DNA of 64,000 nt from Chionoecetes opilio (taxonomy: Eukaryota > Arthropoda > Malacostraca > Decapoda > Majidae), in the NCBI GenBank assembly GCA_016584305.1, contig JACEEZ010002651.1, positions 233,501 to 297,500 on the forward strand. The letters are read 5' to 3'. How positions within the stretch are numbered: position 1 is the stretch's first letter; each line of letters begins with the position of its first letter. Below the pieces are notes generated by a model, which had not been told where the DNA came from, did not search any database, and worked only from the letters and a program-made list of their open reading frames with translations. Position numbers and translations under genes: made by a program. This document shows positions 34,542 through 44,930 of this stretch, one piece after another.

Positions 34542-35249
34542 CTAGTCGCAAAGCCGCCCTCCGGGCGGACTTTTTGGCTAGCTCCTGCGAAGGGCTATTG
34601 GTGGGCCTTCGGCCCACCACCTGTGTTTGGTGGGCCTTCGGGCCACCAAACACAGCTTTCTGGAGAGTGTGTAACACAGACTCTCCAGATAGCCCCTTCT
34701 AACTTTCCTGAAATCATGGATGTAGAAATGTATGTATTAACGCCTTACCCATCATCCCCTACCCATTCACTCACCCATTACCCATCACCCCCCACCCATT
34801 CACTCACCCATTACCCATCACCACACACCCATTCACTCACCCATTACCCATCACCCCCCACCTATTCCCTCACCCATCACCCATCACCCCCCACCCATTC
34901 ACTCACCCATCACCCCACACCCATTACCCATCACCCCACCCATTCACTCACCCATTACCCATCACCCCACCCATTCACTCACCCATTACCCATCACCCTA
35001 CATCAAGGTTTCCTCAATTCTCGCAATACACATTTTTTTTCTCACAATTCTCGCTAATAGGCTGCTAAAAAAAAAAAAAAAAAAGTGATCGGATCATCAC
35101 CAAAATAGCCTTAAAACCTTCCCCTGGTTAACCTGGTTCCAAAACTGGGCCATATGATGGGATTGCGCCACGGGGGGTGGAACCTATAGCACACACACAC
35201 ACACAGACACACATACACACACACACACTTTCGCTTATATTATTATATA
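34542..35249 (-). mobile_element. Helitron-like non-autonomous element, copy 2
   Basis: Reverse complement of copy 1 at 16907-17472. On the minus strand it ends with a perfect hairpin CCGCCC-GGA-GGGCGG, a short spacer and CTAG before T. The 5' end reads TATATAATAATATAAGCG where copy 1 has TC, in an AT-rich target. Internal minisatellite is longer than in copy 1. Confidence 0.8.
34738..35005. repeat. Minisatellite in Helitron copy 2
   Basis: Units of about 30 bp built from ACCCATTCACTC and ACCCATTACCCATCACCCC, roughly nine copies of varied length. The same array, shorter and inverted, is in copy 1. Confidence 0.9.
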
Positions 35250-35401
35250 TATATACATTTGTGTTCATAGCGCCTATCGGCAGTGACCTGCAGGGGTGGG
35301 ATCGTGGTGGGCCCTGGAGGTTCACTTGAGGGCTGTGATGGTTAGCCCTCGAACGTGGTGGCGCAGGTAGGATTTGTTTATAGTGATGCCTGTGATTACT
35401 A

Positions 35402-36195
35402 AAAAAGCTGAGTGGCCTGAAACTGTAATGTTCATCTTTTTGTTGTAGAACACCACCAATTGCATTGATAGATGAATCCGTAGTGAGGTAAAATGGCAGT
35501 GTGAAGTCTGGGCATTTCAATGTTACCCTTTGAGTTAATTCTCTCCATAGAGCTATAAATGATTCTTTGGCATCATCATTCTAATCTATAAGATTTTTTG
35601 TTTTTCTATCTATATTACCTACATACCTACAGTTAGTTTATTTAGATGGGTTGTTATAGCAGCATAATTTTTAACAAATTTACTAGTAATTCGTCATACA
35701 TATGAAAGACTGTAACTCCTTGATTGTGGTTTGGGCTGGCATGTTATTAATGGTCCTCACTTTACTTGGTTGGGGTTTTAACCTTCAGCTGAGATAATAT
35801 GTCCTAAGTAATTAACACTAGACTTAACAAATGTAGACTTTTTCAAGTATATCCTCAACTTAGCTTCCTGTTGGCGTATTAGCACTTTCTCTAAATTATC
35901 TATGTGGTCATTTAAATCATGTCCTTGGTTGATTATGTCATCCATTTATACATGTGTGTCGTGGCTTGTTAAACCTATTAATACTTACTGATAATTCCAC
36001 AAGAAGCTGCAGGATAATCTTGTAGGCCTATAGGCATCACATTATGTTCATAAAACCCATGTGGTGCCACAAAAACAGTCCAAAGTTTGCTTAGTGGGAT
36101 TTGAAAATAGCCTTGTTTTAAATAAAGACAAGAAAATATCTTTCCTTCTCCCAAATTTAGCAAAATATTATTTATATTGGGCTGTGGATAAGAAT
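35402..36195 (-). mobile_element. Gypsy 2, RT and start of RNase H
   Basis: Minus-strand reading: SYPQPNINNILLNLGEGKIF, CLYLKQGYFQIPLSK, VFVAPHGFYEHNVMPIGL (RT), a decayed stretch including a D-to-I type loss around the expected Y-x-D-D, then PDFTLPFYLTTDSSINAIGG and FRPLSFFS (RNase H start). Interrupted downstream by the TIR element at 34134-35397; upstream it is continuous with 38671-39189 once RTE 2 is removed. Inactive. Confidence 0.8.
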
Positions 36196-38670
36196 GAGAA
36201 TGGGGATGGCGATGAATCGCTGAGGATGTCGGGATGAATCACTGAGGATGTCGAGGGCCATTTGAACGCTAATGACCTCCGACCCGCCTACCGAGCCCTG
36301 AAGAAGCTCAGTTCCAAGGGCTATATTCAAGAATGCTCGTCAAATCCCGGCCGGTGGAGATTCTCCACCGTCGTACCTCCACTGGTTGCATCTACAAGAA
36401 ATGCCCCGACTGGTGGATATTTGACAGTCGTACCAACACAAGGGAGCCCAAAGCGGCATCAGTATTTTGACTGTTTTATACATATTTAATACATTTTACT
36501 AGTGAAATTTATCATTTCTTACTTAAAATAATAGCTTAGTTAGTGTTCGCCACTTGGTTGAGGCGTTGGTGCAGAAAAAATGGGCCCGAATTATGCTTGC
36601 GAGTACATTTGAACGGCCCGCCAGTATTGCTCCACACAATGGCTGACCTCCATCCTCCCGCCGCTGCCTGGCTTCCTCACAACTTCACACACCTATATAA
36701 GGCCTCCTGGATCTGATTTTACCTTAACTATGACACGTGTGCATTCACAAGGTATGCATGTTACTCTCGGTTGTGTTGAAAACTCACCTGTAATGGTCTG
36801 GGAAGAAATAGGATGGAATGAGGCAGAGCGGGATGGAGGTGGCATGTGCAATCAGCTGACTCAACGCAACCAGTGGAGCGCGACGAGTCGATGTTTGCAA
36901 ATGATTCCTGTATGCCGCGGCCCGACACAACAGGTGGAGAAAAGTTCTTGAATATAGTCCCAAGTCTCCATCTCGGGCGAGTGCTATTCGAGCAGCACGT
37001 GGGCGCCTCGTGTCGGACATGGATGGGCAGATGGCTCGTTTAGCTGAGTATTTTGGGCAGTTGTTCACGGTGGATCCTCCAATTGAGCAGCTTCACACCA
37101 CTGGGTTATGGGTAGTGGATGCCGATCCTCCCATTGACGAAACCGCACCCTCTCATGACGAAGTCAGAGAGGCTGTAGCAAAGTTGAAGGGTGGAAAGGC
37201 AGCTGGCCGCGGAAAGGCCATGATCCGCGGGTTGCATGTTGTCCTGACTGCCGTGTGGCAATCAGGTACCATTCCTTCTGACTGGAAAAGTGGCTGGTCG
37301 TCCCTAAATGGCAAGGGAAAGGGGACCGTCAGGACTGTAACAATTACCGCGGTATTACACTGCTCAGCGTGCCAGGCAAGGTGCTTGCCCATCTATTGCT
37401 GACACGGATCCGCAGTCATCTGCTGAAGCATCAGAGACCTCAGCAGTCTGGGTTCACGTCTGCAAGTTAACAACGGACCGTATCATAGCGTTTCGTATCC
37501 TGGTGGAACGCCAACGTGAGTTTCGACAGGGGATGCTTGCAGCCTATGTTGATCTCAAGAAGGCGTTTGACTCAGTGCATCGTGAGTCACTCTGAGATCT
37601 TCTCCGAATTCGCGGGATTCCTGTAAGGACTATTGATTCGATGACTGGTCTGTACTCTGGGACTGAGAGTGCTGTGAAGTGTGGGGAAGATGTATCCAGC
37701 TTCTTTCCTGTTAATACAGGAGTGAGGCAAGGGTGCGTCCATGCCCCATCACTTTTCAACACTTGTATGGACTAGGTATTGGGCAAAGTTGTAGATCAAA
37801 GGGATTATGGAGCATCTCTCGGCAAAACCAAGATCACTGATCTTGTTTTTGCCGATGATGCAGTAATCTTTGCTGAGTCGCTGGAGGTCCTGGTGATGGC
37901 TCTCGAGGCGCTGCACGAGGAGGAAAAGCCTTTGGGACTTGAGGATCTCCTGGCTTAAGACCAAGGTCCAGGTGTTTGGAGGCTTACTAGATGAAACAGT
38001 ACAGTCTGTCCATGCGTGCGGCGAGGACATTGAAATCTTGGAAAGTTTTACATACCTTGGTAGCGCAGTTCATAATGACGGCGGATCATGTCAAGAAGTC
38101 TTACGGCGGATTGGCATGGCCCACGGTGCTATGAACTCGCGCAGCAGAAGTATTTGGCGTTGTCGGTACCTGTGCAGGAGGACAAAGATCCCGATCTTTA
38201 AGTCGCTTGTGATCCCTGTCTTACTCTATGGTTGTGAGACATGGACACTAAATAGCGACTCGAAGAGACGAATCGATGCCTTTGGTAATAAGTTTCTTCG
38301 CAAAATCATGGGGTATCGCTGGGATGATTACGTGTCAAATCAGCGATTGCACCGTGAGACTGAATCGAAGCCTATTATCTGCATAGTTCTTCAGCGCCAA
38401 CTTTAGCTATATGGGCATGTGGCACGCTACCCTGAAACCGATCCTACCCATCGGGTTGTGTCTGTAAGAAACAATCCGGCGTGGAGGAGGGCAAGGGGGC
38501 GCCCACAATGCTCGTGGCTGGGGCAAGTAGATGTTTCTTGTTGAGAGTTGCTTGGTGTGGGAAAGGAACCTGCATGGGGACTCCTACGTGGTGACCCCCG
38601 GGAGTGGCGTCGTAGGGTGGGCGAGGTGACGCACCCCCCGGCGTATGCCCCCAATGATTGATTGATTGAT
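36196..38670 (+). mobile_element. RTE LINE copy 2, 5' truncated
   Basis: Starts within the region equivalent to 31530 of RTE 1, ends (TGATT)n at 38670. Flanked by GATAAGAAT on both sides (36187-36195 and 38668-38676, overlapping the tail), a 9-bp target duplication inside gypsy 2's NYSYP codons. Retains KLKGGKAAG, AYVDLKKAFDSVH, and a VFADDAVIFAESL region (about 37850-37880), with several frameshifts. An independent 641-bp element sits at 36319-36959. Confidence 0.9.
36319..36959. mobile_element. Non-autonomous TIR element in RTE 2
   Basis: Starts GGCTATATTCAAGAA and ends TTCTTGAATATAGTC (15-bp imperfect TIR), flanked by CCAAG on both sides (36314-36318 and 36960-36964). The uninterrupted sequence is seen in RTE 1 (TTCCAAGTCTCC near 31600). 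No ORF of note; superfamily not recognised. Confidence 0.85.
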
Positions 38671-39189
38671 AAGAATAATTTCGGATGTGCTGATTTAGAT
38701 TACGAAAATCAATACAGCCGAATTTTCCCATCCTTTTTAACTACCGGCACAATGGGTGATTGGAAGGCTGATCTAGAAGGCCAGATAATCCCATGCCTTT
38801 CCATGACTTATATTTGATCTCTGTAAGTCTCTCATAAAAACAAACTGGTTTGAGATACGGTTTTCTTGATTTAGGTGTGTAGACTGTAACTGAATTGTAT
38901 GAACAAAATAAGGTGCGACACTTGGTGGATCCACATCATTTGCAAAAACCGATGGGTATTTCTTAATTAACTCATTTTTAAGATTTGATTTCCTGTACCG
39001 AAAGGACACATCTCTTTTACTATTTTAAAAAGGCCTGCCAGTCTCTCTGCCTCACTTTCCATTGTTATTGTATTGACCACATTAGTATAACTGTCTGGTA
39101 GCTTTACTTTATTACCGTCAATAACACTATAGTCGCCACACTGCACTAATATCGTCAGGCGCCATATATTACGAATTTTACCATCACTA
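38671..39189 (-). mobile_element. Gypsy 2, protease-RT junction and first RT motifs
   Basis: Minus-strand pieces: VYSDGKIRNIWRL, QCGDYSVIDGNKVKLPDSY, IKKYPSVFANDVDPPSVAPY, then KDGKIRL-like and CIDFRNLNQHIRNYS, the N-terminal RT motif. Continues into 36195-35402. Flanked by RTE 2 on one side and RTE 3 on the other. Confidence 0.75.
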
Positions 39190-40258
39190 TAGACTTGATA
39201 ACTGATAACTGGTTTGATAACTGGTCTGTATTCTGGGACTGAGAGTGCTGTGAAGTGTGGGGCAGGTGTATCCAGCTTCTTTCCTGTGAATACAGGAGTG
39301 AGGCAAGGGTGCGTCCTTGCCCCATCACTTTTCAACGCTTGAATGGACTGGGTATTGGACAGGGTTGTAGATCAAAGTGATTGTGGAGCATCCGTCGGCA
39401 ACACCAAGATCACTGATCTTGTTTTTGCCGATGATGCAGTATCTTTGCTGAGTCGCTGGAGGTCCTGGTGATGGCTCTCGAGGCGCTGCACGAGGAGGCA
39501 AAGCCTTTGGGACTTGAGGTCTCCTGACTCAAGACCAAGGTCCAGGTGTTTGGAGACTTACTAGATGAAACAGTACAGTCTGTTCATGCGTGTGGCGAGG
39601 ACATTGAGATCTTGGAAAGTTTTACATACCTTGGTAGCGCAGTCCATAATGACGGCGGGTCACGTCAAGAAGCCTTACGGCGGATTGGCATAGCCCACGG
39701 TGTTATGGACTCGCTCAGCGGGAGTATTTGGCGTTGTCGGTACCTGTGCAGGAGGACATAGATCCGGATCTTCAAGTCGCTTGTGATCCCTGACTTACTC
39801 TATGGTTGTGAGACATGGACACTAAATAGTGACTTGAGGAGACGAATCAATGCCTTTGGTAATAAGTGTCTTCGCAGAATCATGGGGGTATCGCTGGGAT
39901 GATTACGTGTCAAATCAGCGATTGCACCATGAGACTGAATCGAGGCCTGCATAGTCCTGAATTACCTGCATAGTCCGTCAGCGCCAACTTCGGCTATATG
40001 GGCATGTGGCACGCTACCCTGAAACCGATCCTTCCCATCGGGTTGTATCTGTAAGAGACAATCCGGCGTGGAGGAGGCCAAGGGGGCGCCCACAAGGCTC
40101 GTGGCTGGGGCAAGTTGATGTGTCTTGTCAAGAGCTGCTTGGTATGGGAAAGGAGCCTGCATGAGAACTCGCGCGTGGTGACCCCCGGGAGTGGTGTCGT
40201 AGGGTGGGCGAGGCGACGCGCCCCCCGGCGTATGCCCCCAATGCTTGATTGATGGATA
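39190..40258 (+). mobile_element. RTE LINE copy 3, strongly 5' truncated
   Basis: Begins near the palm (ACTGGTTTGATAACTGGTCT), contains a frameshifted FADD region (39420-39445), and ends at TTGATTGATGGA (40258). A local duplication of CCTGCATAGTCC lies at 39946-39977. About 1.07 kb. Confidence 0.85.
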
Positions 40259-40327
40259 CTCTTGTATGTGACACTGAAGATAGATACATAATATAAACCA
40301 CTGTGCATGCCTCTTCCGTGACACATA

Positions 40328-40425
40328 CAAGTCTGTAGTGATGCTTTAGTGGTGAAAATCGTAATATATGTCGCCTGGCGACATTAGTGCAGTGTGGCGA
40401 CTATATTGTTATTGACGGTACATGG
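40328..40425 (+). repeat. Inverted copy of gypsy 2 sequence flanking RTE 3
   Basis: Matches the reverse complement of about 39087-39189 (ATTAGTGCAGTGTGGCGACT, TATTGACGGTA) with some divergence. The two copies bracket RTE 3 in opposite orientation. Confidence 0.7.
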
Positions 40426-40646
40426 CCGAACAATTCCAAATGTTTTTCCGGCATCCAAATGAATATTCTCCTTTGGAACATATTTATTCTCATTTTATAC
40501 ATATTATTCTCATTTGGAACATGTCGTATTTTACAACAAACCCTGATTTATTATTATCATTGTCACTTTTAAGCTGTACTAATCCTGGGCACAACATGTG
40601 TGTTCTAGTGTTTCCTGCCACTGGCTCAAATATAGCTGTGTCGCTT
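40426..40646 (-). mobile_element. Gypsy 2, post-protease segment
   Basis: Minus strand reads ESDTAIFEPVAGNTRTHMLC and GFVVKYDMF. The upstream half of the same frame is at 50116-50160 (TTLETKLV); removing the LTR element between with one target copy restores the frame. Confidence 0.75.
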
Positions 40647-41345
40647 TCGACTGTGGGAATTTATGTCACATACATATTTAATCTGAGTTTCTTACCTATT
40701 CAATCAAACCCATGGCTATCACCCGACACATTATCCCAGCTAATCAACTAACTAGGATACTTATCGGTGGATAGTGGGTTGAATTATGGCTGTAGGTTTT
40801 GATCAATACTGCAATGATCTTATGATCCGATGTGGTCGCCGGGATCGAGGCCGCCCGTGAATGACAAGAGCGGAGGTGGAGGCGTAATCGTGGGCGTCAA
40901 GTGGTTATCACACCAAGTAACTTGACGCGCAATTGTTATCAGTGTTATATTCTAACACGGTCCTATTGGTTTTATCACTTATATATGTACAAAATTTACG
41001 TATGTACAAATCTCTTCTTTTTAATAAGAGAAAAGATGTTAATCCCATGAGGGCTGGAATGATATTTGTACTTGTAGACAAGCAAGCACGTATATTAGAT
41101 TGATGTTATCCTCACGGAGGGTCTGGGTGTACTGATTCTCCGATGTGGGCGAGACCCCCGCTACCAATACCTATGACACGTGTATCATGTCAGGTGGCCT
41201 AGAATCTAATGGGCGGCGGCCAATGACCGCGCTCCAAATTAAGGTGCTAATTATTTAAGTGCAATGTTTATTAACCACTGGGAATATTAATTTATCCTAT
41301 CCCAGTACTAATCATTTACTTAAATTACCTTAATATTACCCATTA

Positions 41346-43728
41346 CACTGGGTAACAGCCAAAAAATCGTCAGGGGTTTCTCAGTTGATTTAGACTAATT
41401 TAGGTGTTCTGAGTCCGAAAAATCACATTGTTTTTTGCTCTATCAGGTCAACTTTTTGAGATACAGCCATAGGCCTACCTGACGAGCTATACATATGCAA
41501 ATATCAGGGTTTTGAGTTCAATCATATTTTTTCTTGAAGAATATATCGAATTAAAATGCACAGACACGAATAAAGGGAATTCCACAATTAGCCATCAAAT
41601 CAATACCTGTCTCACCATTACTCCCATTCTAAATTTCTAAATTCTAAAATTCTAAATTTCTTTGTCTGACACTAAAGCTGCATCTTTCTTTTTCTTTCAG
41701 TTTATTGTGATGGCTTCGGCGCGACGGTCATGCAGGATAATCCTGACGTTTTCTGCTACATCTGCGGACAAAAACACGCTGTCAGGGGACAGGAAGAACA
41801 TCACAGTTTTGTGAAGCGCGCCTACGGGGCTTACTTTAAAGTCAAGCTGGGTGACCAAGATAAGTCCTGGGCACCGCACCGGTTTTGCAAGACGTGCGTG
41901 GAATACCCCCGGCGGTGGACGAAGGGCGCGAAAACTTCACTGAATTTTTGGGATTCCGTTTGGTTTTTGGAGGGAAGCCTTTTGACCATGCATCGGATTG
42001 TTACTTCTGCGCCATCAATACTAATGGCATCAACCGGAAGAATCGGCACAGCCTCCAGTACCCCGCCCTTTCCATCTGCCCGCCGTCCACGGTTTCACTG
42101 CGAAGAAATTCCTGTACCAGCGTTCACAGACTTCCCGACAGCGACGACGAGGCCACCAGTACAGACGAGCGAGGATATACAGAAGAAGAGTATGAAGCAC
42201 AAGATAGTCCGCAGCCCTTTTCACAATGTGAGCTTAATGATCTGGTTCGGGATCTCAGCTTGTCAAAGACTTCCTCCGAGCTGTTGGCCCCAGACTCAAA
42301 GAGAAAAATCTACTTGGCAAGGACGCGCGTATCACTTTCTTTTCGTAGAAGGCATGAGGCCTAATGGGCTACTTCTGCCCGGAGGAAGACCTCGTGTACT
42401 GCCGAGATGTCGCCGGTCTTCTTGTTAAACTCCCGGGGCTCCTCAAAACGATCCGAGAGATTGGCGACTCTTCATTGACAGCTGTAAGCGCTCTTTGAAG
42501 TGTGTGCTCCTCCACAACGGGGAAAAAAGTTCGCCTCAATCCCTCTTGCGCACTCCACAACTCTCAAAGAGAAATATGAAGCAGTGAAGTACGTGCTCGA
42601 CAAAATCCAATATGAGCAGCACCAATGGATTTATCTGCGTTCGACTTGAAGATGGTGAACTTTCTACTTGGTCAGCAGTCCGGTTCACGAAGTACCCATG
42701 CTTTTTATGCATGTGGGACAGTCGAGACAAAAGCCCAGCACTATGTAAAGAAAGAGTGGCCGGCGCGAGAGCAGTTAGTACCTGGGGGGAGAAACATCAT
42801 AAACGAACCTCTTGTTGACCGGGAGAAGATATTGATCCCACCGCTACACTTGAAGCTTGGGGTTTAAGAAACAGTTCACGCGCGCTCTGGACAAGGATGG
42901 GAGGTGCTTCAACTACCTGTGCCGAGCCTTTCCTGGACTGACCATTGAGAAGCTGAAGGCCGGCATTTCGATGGCCACGATACGGCAGCTCATAAAGGAC
43001 ACAGAGTTCCAAAACTCCCATGAACACGCTAGAGTGCGCCGCGTGGAATCGGTTTGTGCAGGTGGTGAACAACTTCCTGGGGAACACGAAGGCAGCAAAC
43101 CACGCCAGACCCCGTTTAGCAGCATGATAGAGGCCTTCCAAAACTCGGGTGTTTGATGAGTATTAGATGCACTTCCTGTTCTCACACATGGGAGATTTCC
43201 TGAAAACCTTGGGGCGTGAGCGACGAGCAGGGAGAAAGGTTCCATCAAAGGACATGCGCCAAATGGAGGAGAGGTACCAGGGAGGTGGGACGCAGTCATG
43301 AATGGCGGACTACTGGGTGGTCGCTGAAGAGAGACAAACCCCGCAGCTGCTCACACACGGGATCGAAAAACGCCGATTTATGCCGTGAAACTCTGAACTT
43401 TTGTGTCACGTACGCTCATTCTTATACTAATATTATGATAATTATGCTTATCAAATTTGATGGACTAAATAAAAATGAATGAATTTGGATACGCTGACTT
43501 TTATTTCTTGAGGAAAAACGGAAAAAATCTCAGGGGTTTCTCAGCTGATGATCCGCAGAATTTTTTTTTTTACGAAAAATCGATTTTTTTTTAAAATTTT
43601 TTGTAGCAAAAAAACCTGACCTGATTGAGGGAAAACCAAGGTCATTTTCGGACTCAGAGCATCAAAATTAGTCTAATTCAGCTGGAAAACCCTGGCGATT
43701 TTCAAAACATTGTTTTTGTTACCCATTG
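41346..43728. mobile_element. DNA transposon D, CACTG ends, TTA duplication
   Basis: Starts CACTGGGTAACA, ends TGTTACCCATTG, flanked by TTA on both sides (41343-41345, 43729-43731). Imperfect TIRs extend to about 110 bp (TTAGACTAATTT, CTGAGTCCGAAAA in both). 2,383 bp. CACTG ends with a 3-bp TTA duplication fit the CMC group (EnSpm/Chapaev3) as I recall it. Confidence 0.9.
41730..43330 (+). pseudogene. Transposase-like protein of element D
   Basis: Frameshifted pieces of one protein, in order: DVFCYICGQKHAV and LGDQDKSWAPHRFCKTC (N-terminal zinc-binding region), SDCYFCAINTNGINRKNRHS, ELNDLVRDLSLSKTSSELL, a C-x-WDSRDK box (CMWDSRDK) with HYVKKEWPAREQLVPGGRN, IPPLHLKLG, then FTRALDKDGRCFNYL and SDEQGERFHQ near the C-terminus, followed by SLKRDKPRS. 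I recognise this as a common unnamed invertebrate family, usually near 600 residues. Placement within TIRs makes it a transposase candidate; catalytic residues are not assigned. At least four frame changes. Confidence 0.75.
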
Positions 43729-44013
43729 TTATCATTATAATTATTTTATACAAAGCCTACTCACACTCCCCCTATAACGAGTGGAAATGCCTCTCATAAG
43801 GGGGGGGGGAACAAAACCACCACTCTACAATTATGAGAGGGTGGTTTATGGATAATTTCCACACTGGGGGCCGGCGAAAACTGAAGTTACGCTTCATGTG
43901 ACATCACCCCAGGCCACATAGCGCAGGAACATTTCAATAGGGGTTTCGGCCTGTGGTCTTTGGCTATATTTAAAAAAATTAATAGTCTTGATAAGAGGTA
44001 CCAGGGAATATGT

Positions 44014-44178
44014 ATTTTTTTTTTTTTTTTTTTTACCGTCACCGGGAGACTGGCCAAGGGCCACAACAAAAATGTGTAACACAAAGGCCCCGCCTTTAGT
44101 TGCCTCCAGTCCATATAAAGACGAGACGACAGTACGAGAATAAAATAAAAACAAAGGGGTAGGCAAATTTAGTTCGAA
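44014..44178 (-). mobile_element. Jockey-like LINE 3'-end fragment
   Basis: Poly-T (tail on the minus strand), then ACTGGCCAAGGGC, CAACACAAAGGCC-like and AAATTTAGTTCG words matching the 3' UTR of the LINE at 258-420. Only about 165 bp remain. Confidence 0.8.
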
Positions 44179-44546
44179 TATGCGACATATACTTGATCGG
44201 GCGGGAGAGGTTATCCTCCTCATGTTATAGTATCCCCAGATAATCAATCACCATTGACCCAAAGGTTTTAGGATCTCTTATCAGCGGGTGGAAAGTTCAG
44301 GCGGACTTAGATAGGAGACTAGTCTACACTCAGACTATTATATTTAAGAGAAGATTTGAGAGGTGAATATTTGACTGCCTGTCTACCATGATTATCCAAA
44401 AATTACACTGATATCGGCTAATATTGTATAGCCATTTCGCCAGTAATGAGTCCTATGATAATTCTTTTCCACCAACAATTTAGTAGGATGATGCGTTTGG
44501 GATTAGTATGGGATGGGCAGGGTTTTATTGGAAGATCAGCTTGAAA

Positions 44547-44745
44547 AATTTCGCACCTTCGACACCTACATACCTCATGATCAAGGAACAGACCCAATAT
44601 GATCAATGTTAGTTACTAGGGGGCTGGCTGAAGCCAATGGCTGATTGAAATTCGGACCTCGACACCTAATACCCCATGATCAAGGAACAGACCCAAATTA
44701 TGAGTCAATTGTTCCTATGGGGGCTGGCTGAGGCCAATAGCTGAT
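44547..44745. repeat. Two tandem copies of a 100-bp block
   Basis: Shared words: CATGATCAAGGAACAGACCC and GGGGGCTGGCTGA(A/G)GCCAAT in each half. Confidence 0.8.
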
Positions 44746-44817
44746 ACTCCTCCAACGAACATACGCTTCTGTATTGTTCTGATACAAAAACTTCAAAGGA
44801 TCAGAGCTATCCTTTTA

Positions 44818-44930
44818 TTAACCTGCAGGGAAGTATAACCTGCAGGGAGTATTAACCTTGCAGCGGTGTATTTAACCCTGCAGGGAGTATTAACCTTGCA
44901 GGAGTGATTAACCCTGCATGGAGTATAGCC
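44818..44930. repeat. AACCCTGCAGGGAGTATT minisatellite
   Basis: About six units of 18-20 bp, each around a PstI-like CTGCAG core with variants. Confidence 0.85.

Larger units (their letters stand above)
34134..35397. mobile_element. TIR element interrupted by microsatellite and Helitron
   Basis: Arms about 34134-34275 and 35255-35397 are inverted copies: CAGGCGTCACTATA, CTGCGCCACCA, AACCATCACAGCCCTC, GTGAACCTCCA. The same arm sequence recurs, diverged, near 61830-61895. Non-coding. Between the arms lie a (CTAT)/(AT) microsatellite and Helitron copy 2. It interrupts gypsy 2 after its RNase H start. Confidence 0.7.
40652..43863. repeat. Left LTR (with nested element D)
   Basis: LTR sequence at 40652-41345 and 43732-43863; the remainder is transposon D and its target duplication. 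Shares CTTATCGGTGGATAGTGGGT, GATCAATACTGCAATGATCT and CCCTATAACGAGTGG with the right LTR. Confidence 0.9.

Noticed and set aside
34738..35005. CRISPR-like spaced repeats
   Set aside because: Units are contiguous, variable minisatellite repeats inside a Helitron-like element of an animal genome.
40422..40751. Plus-strand membrane-like protein
   Set aside because: It is antisense to gypsy 2 and crosses the LTR border at 40652.
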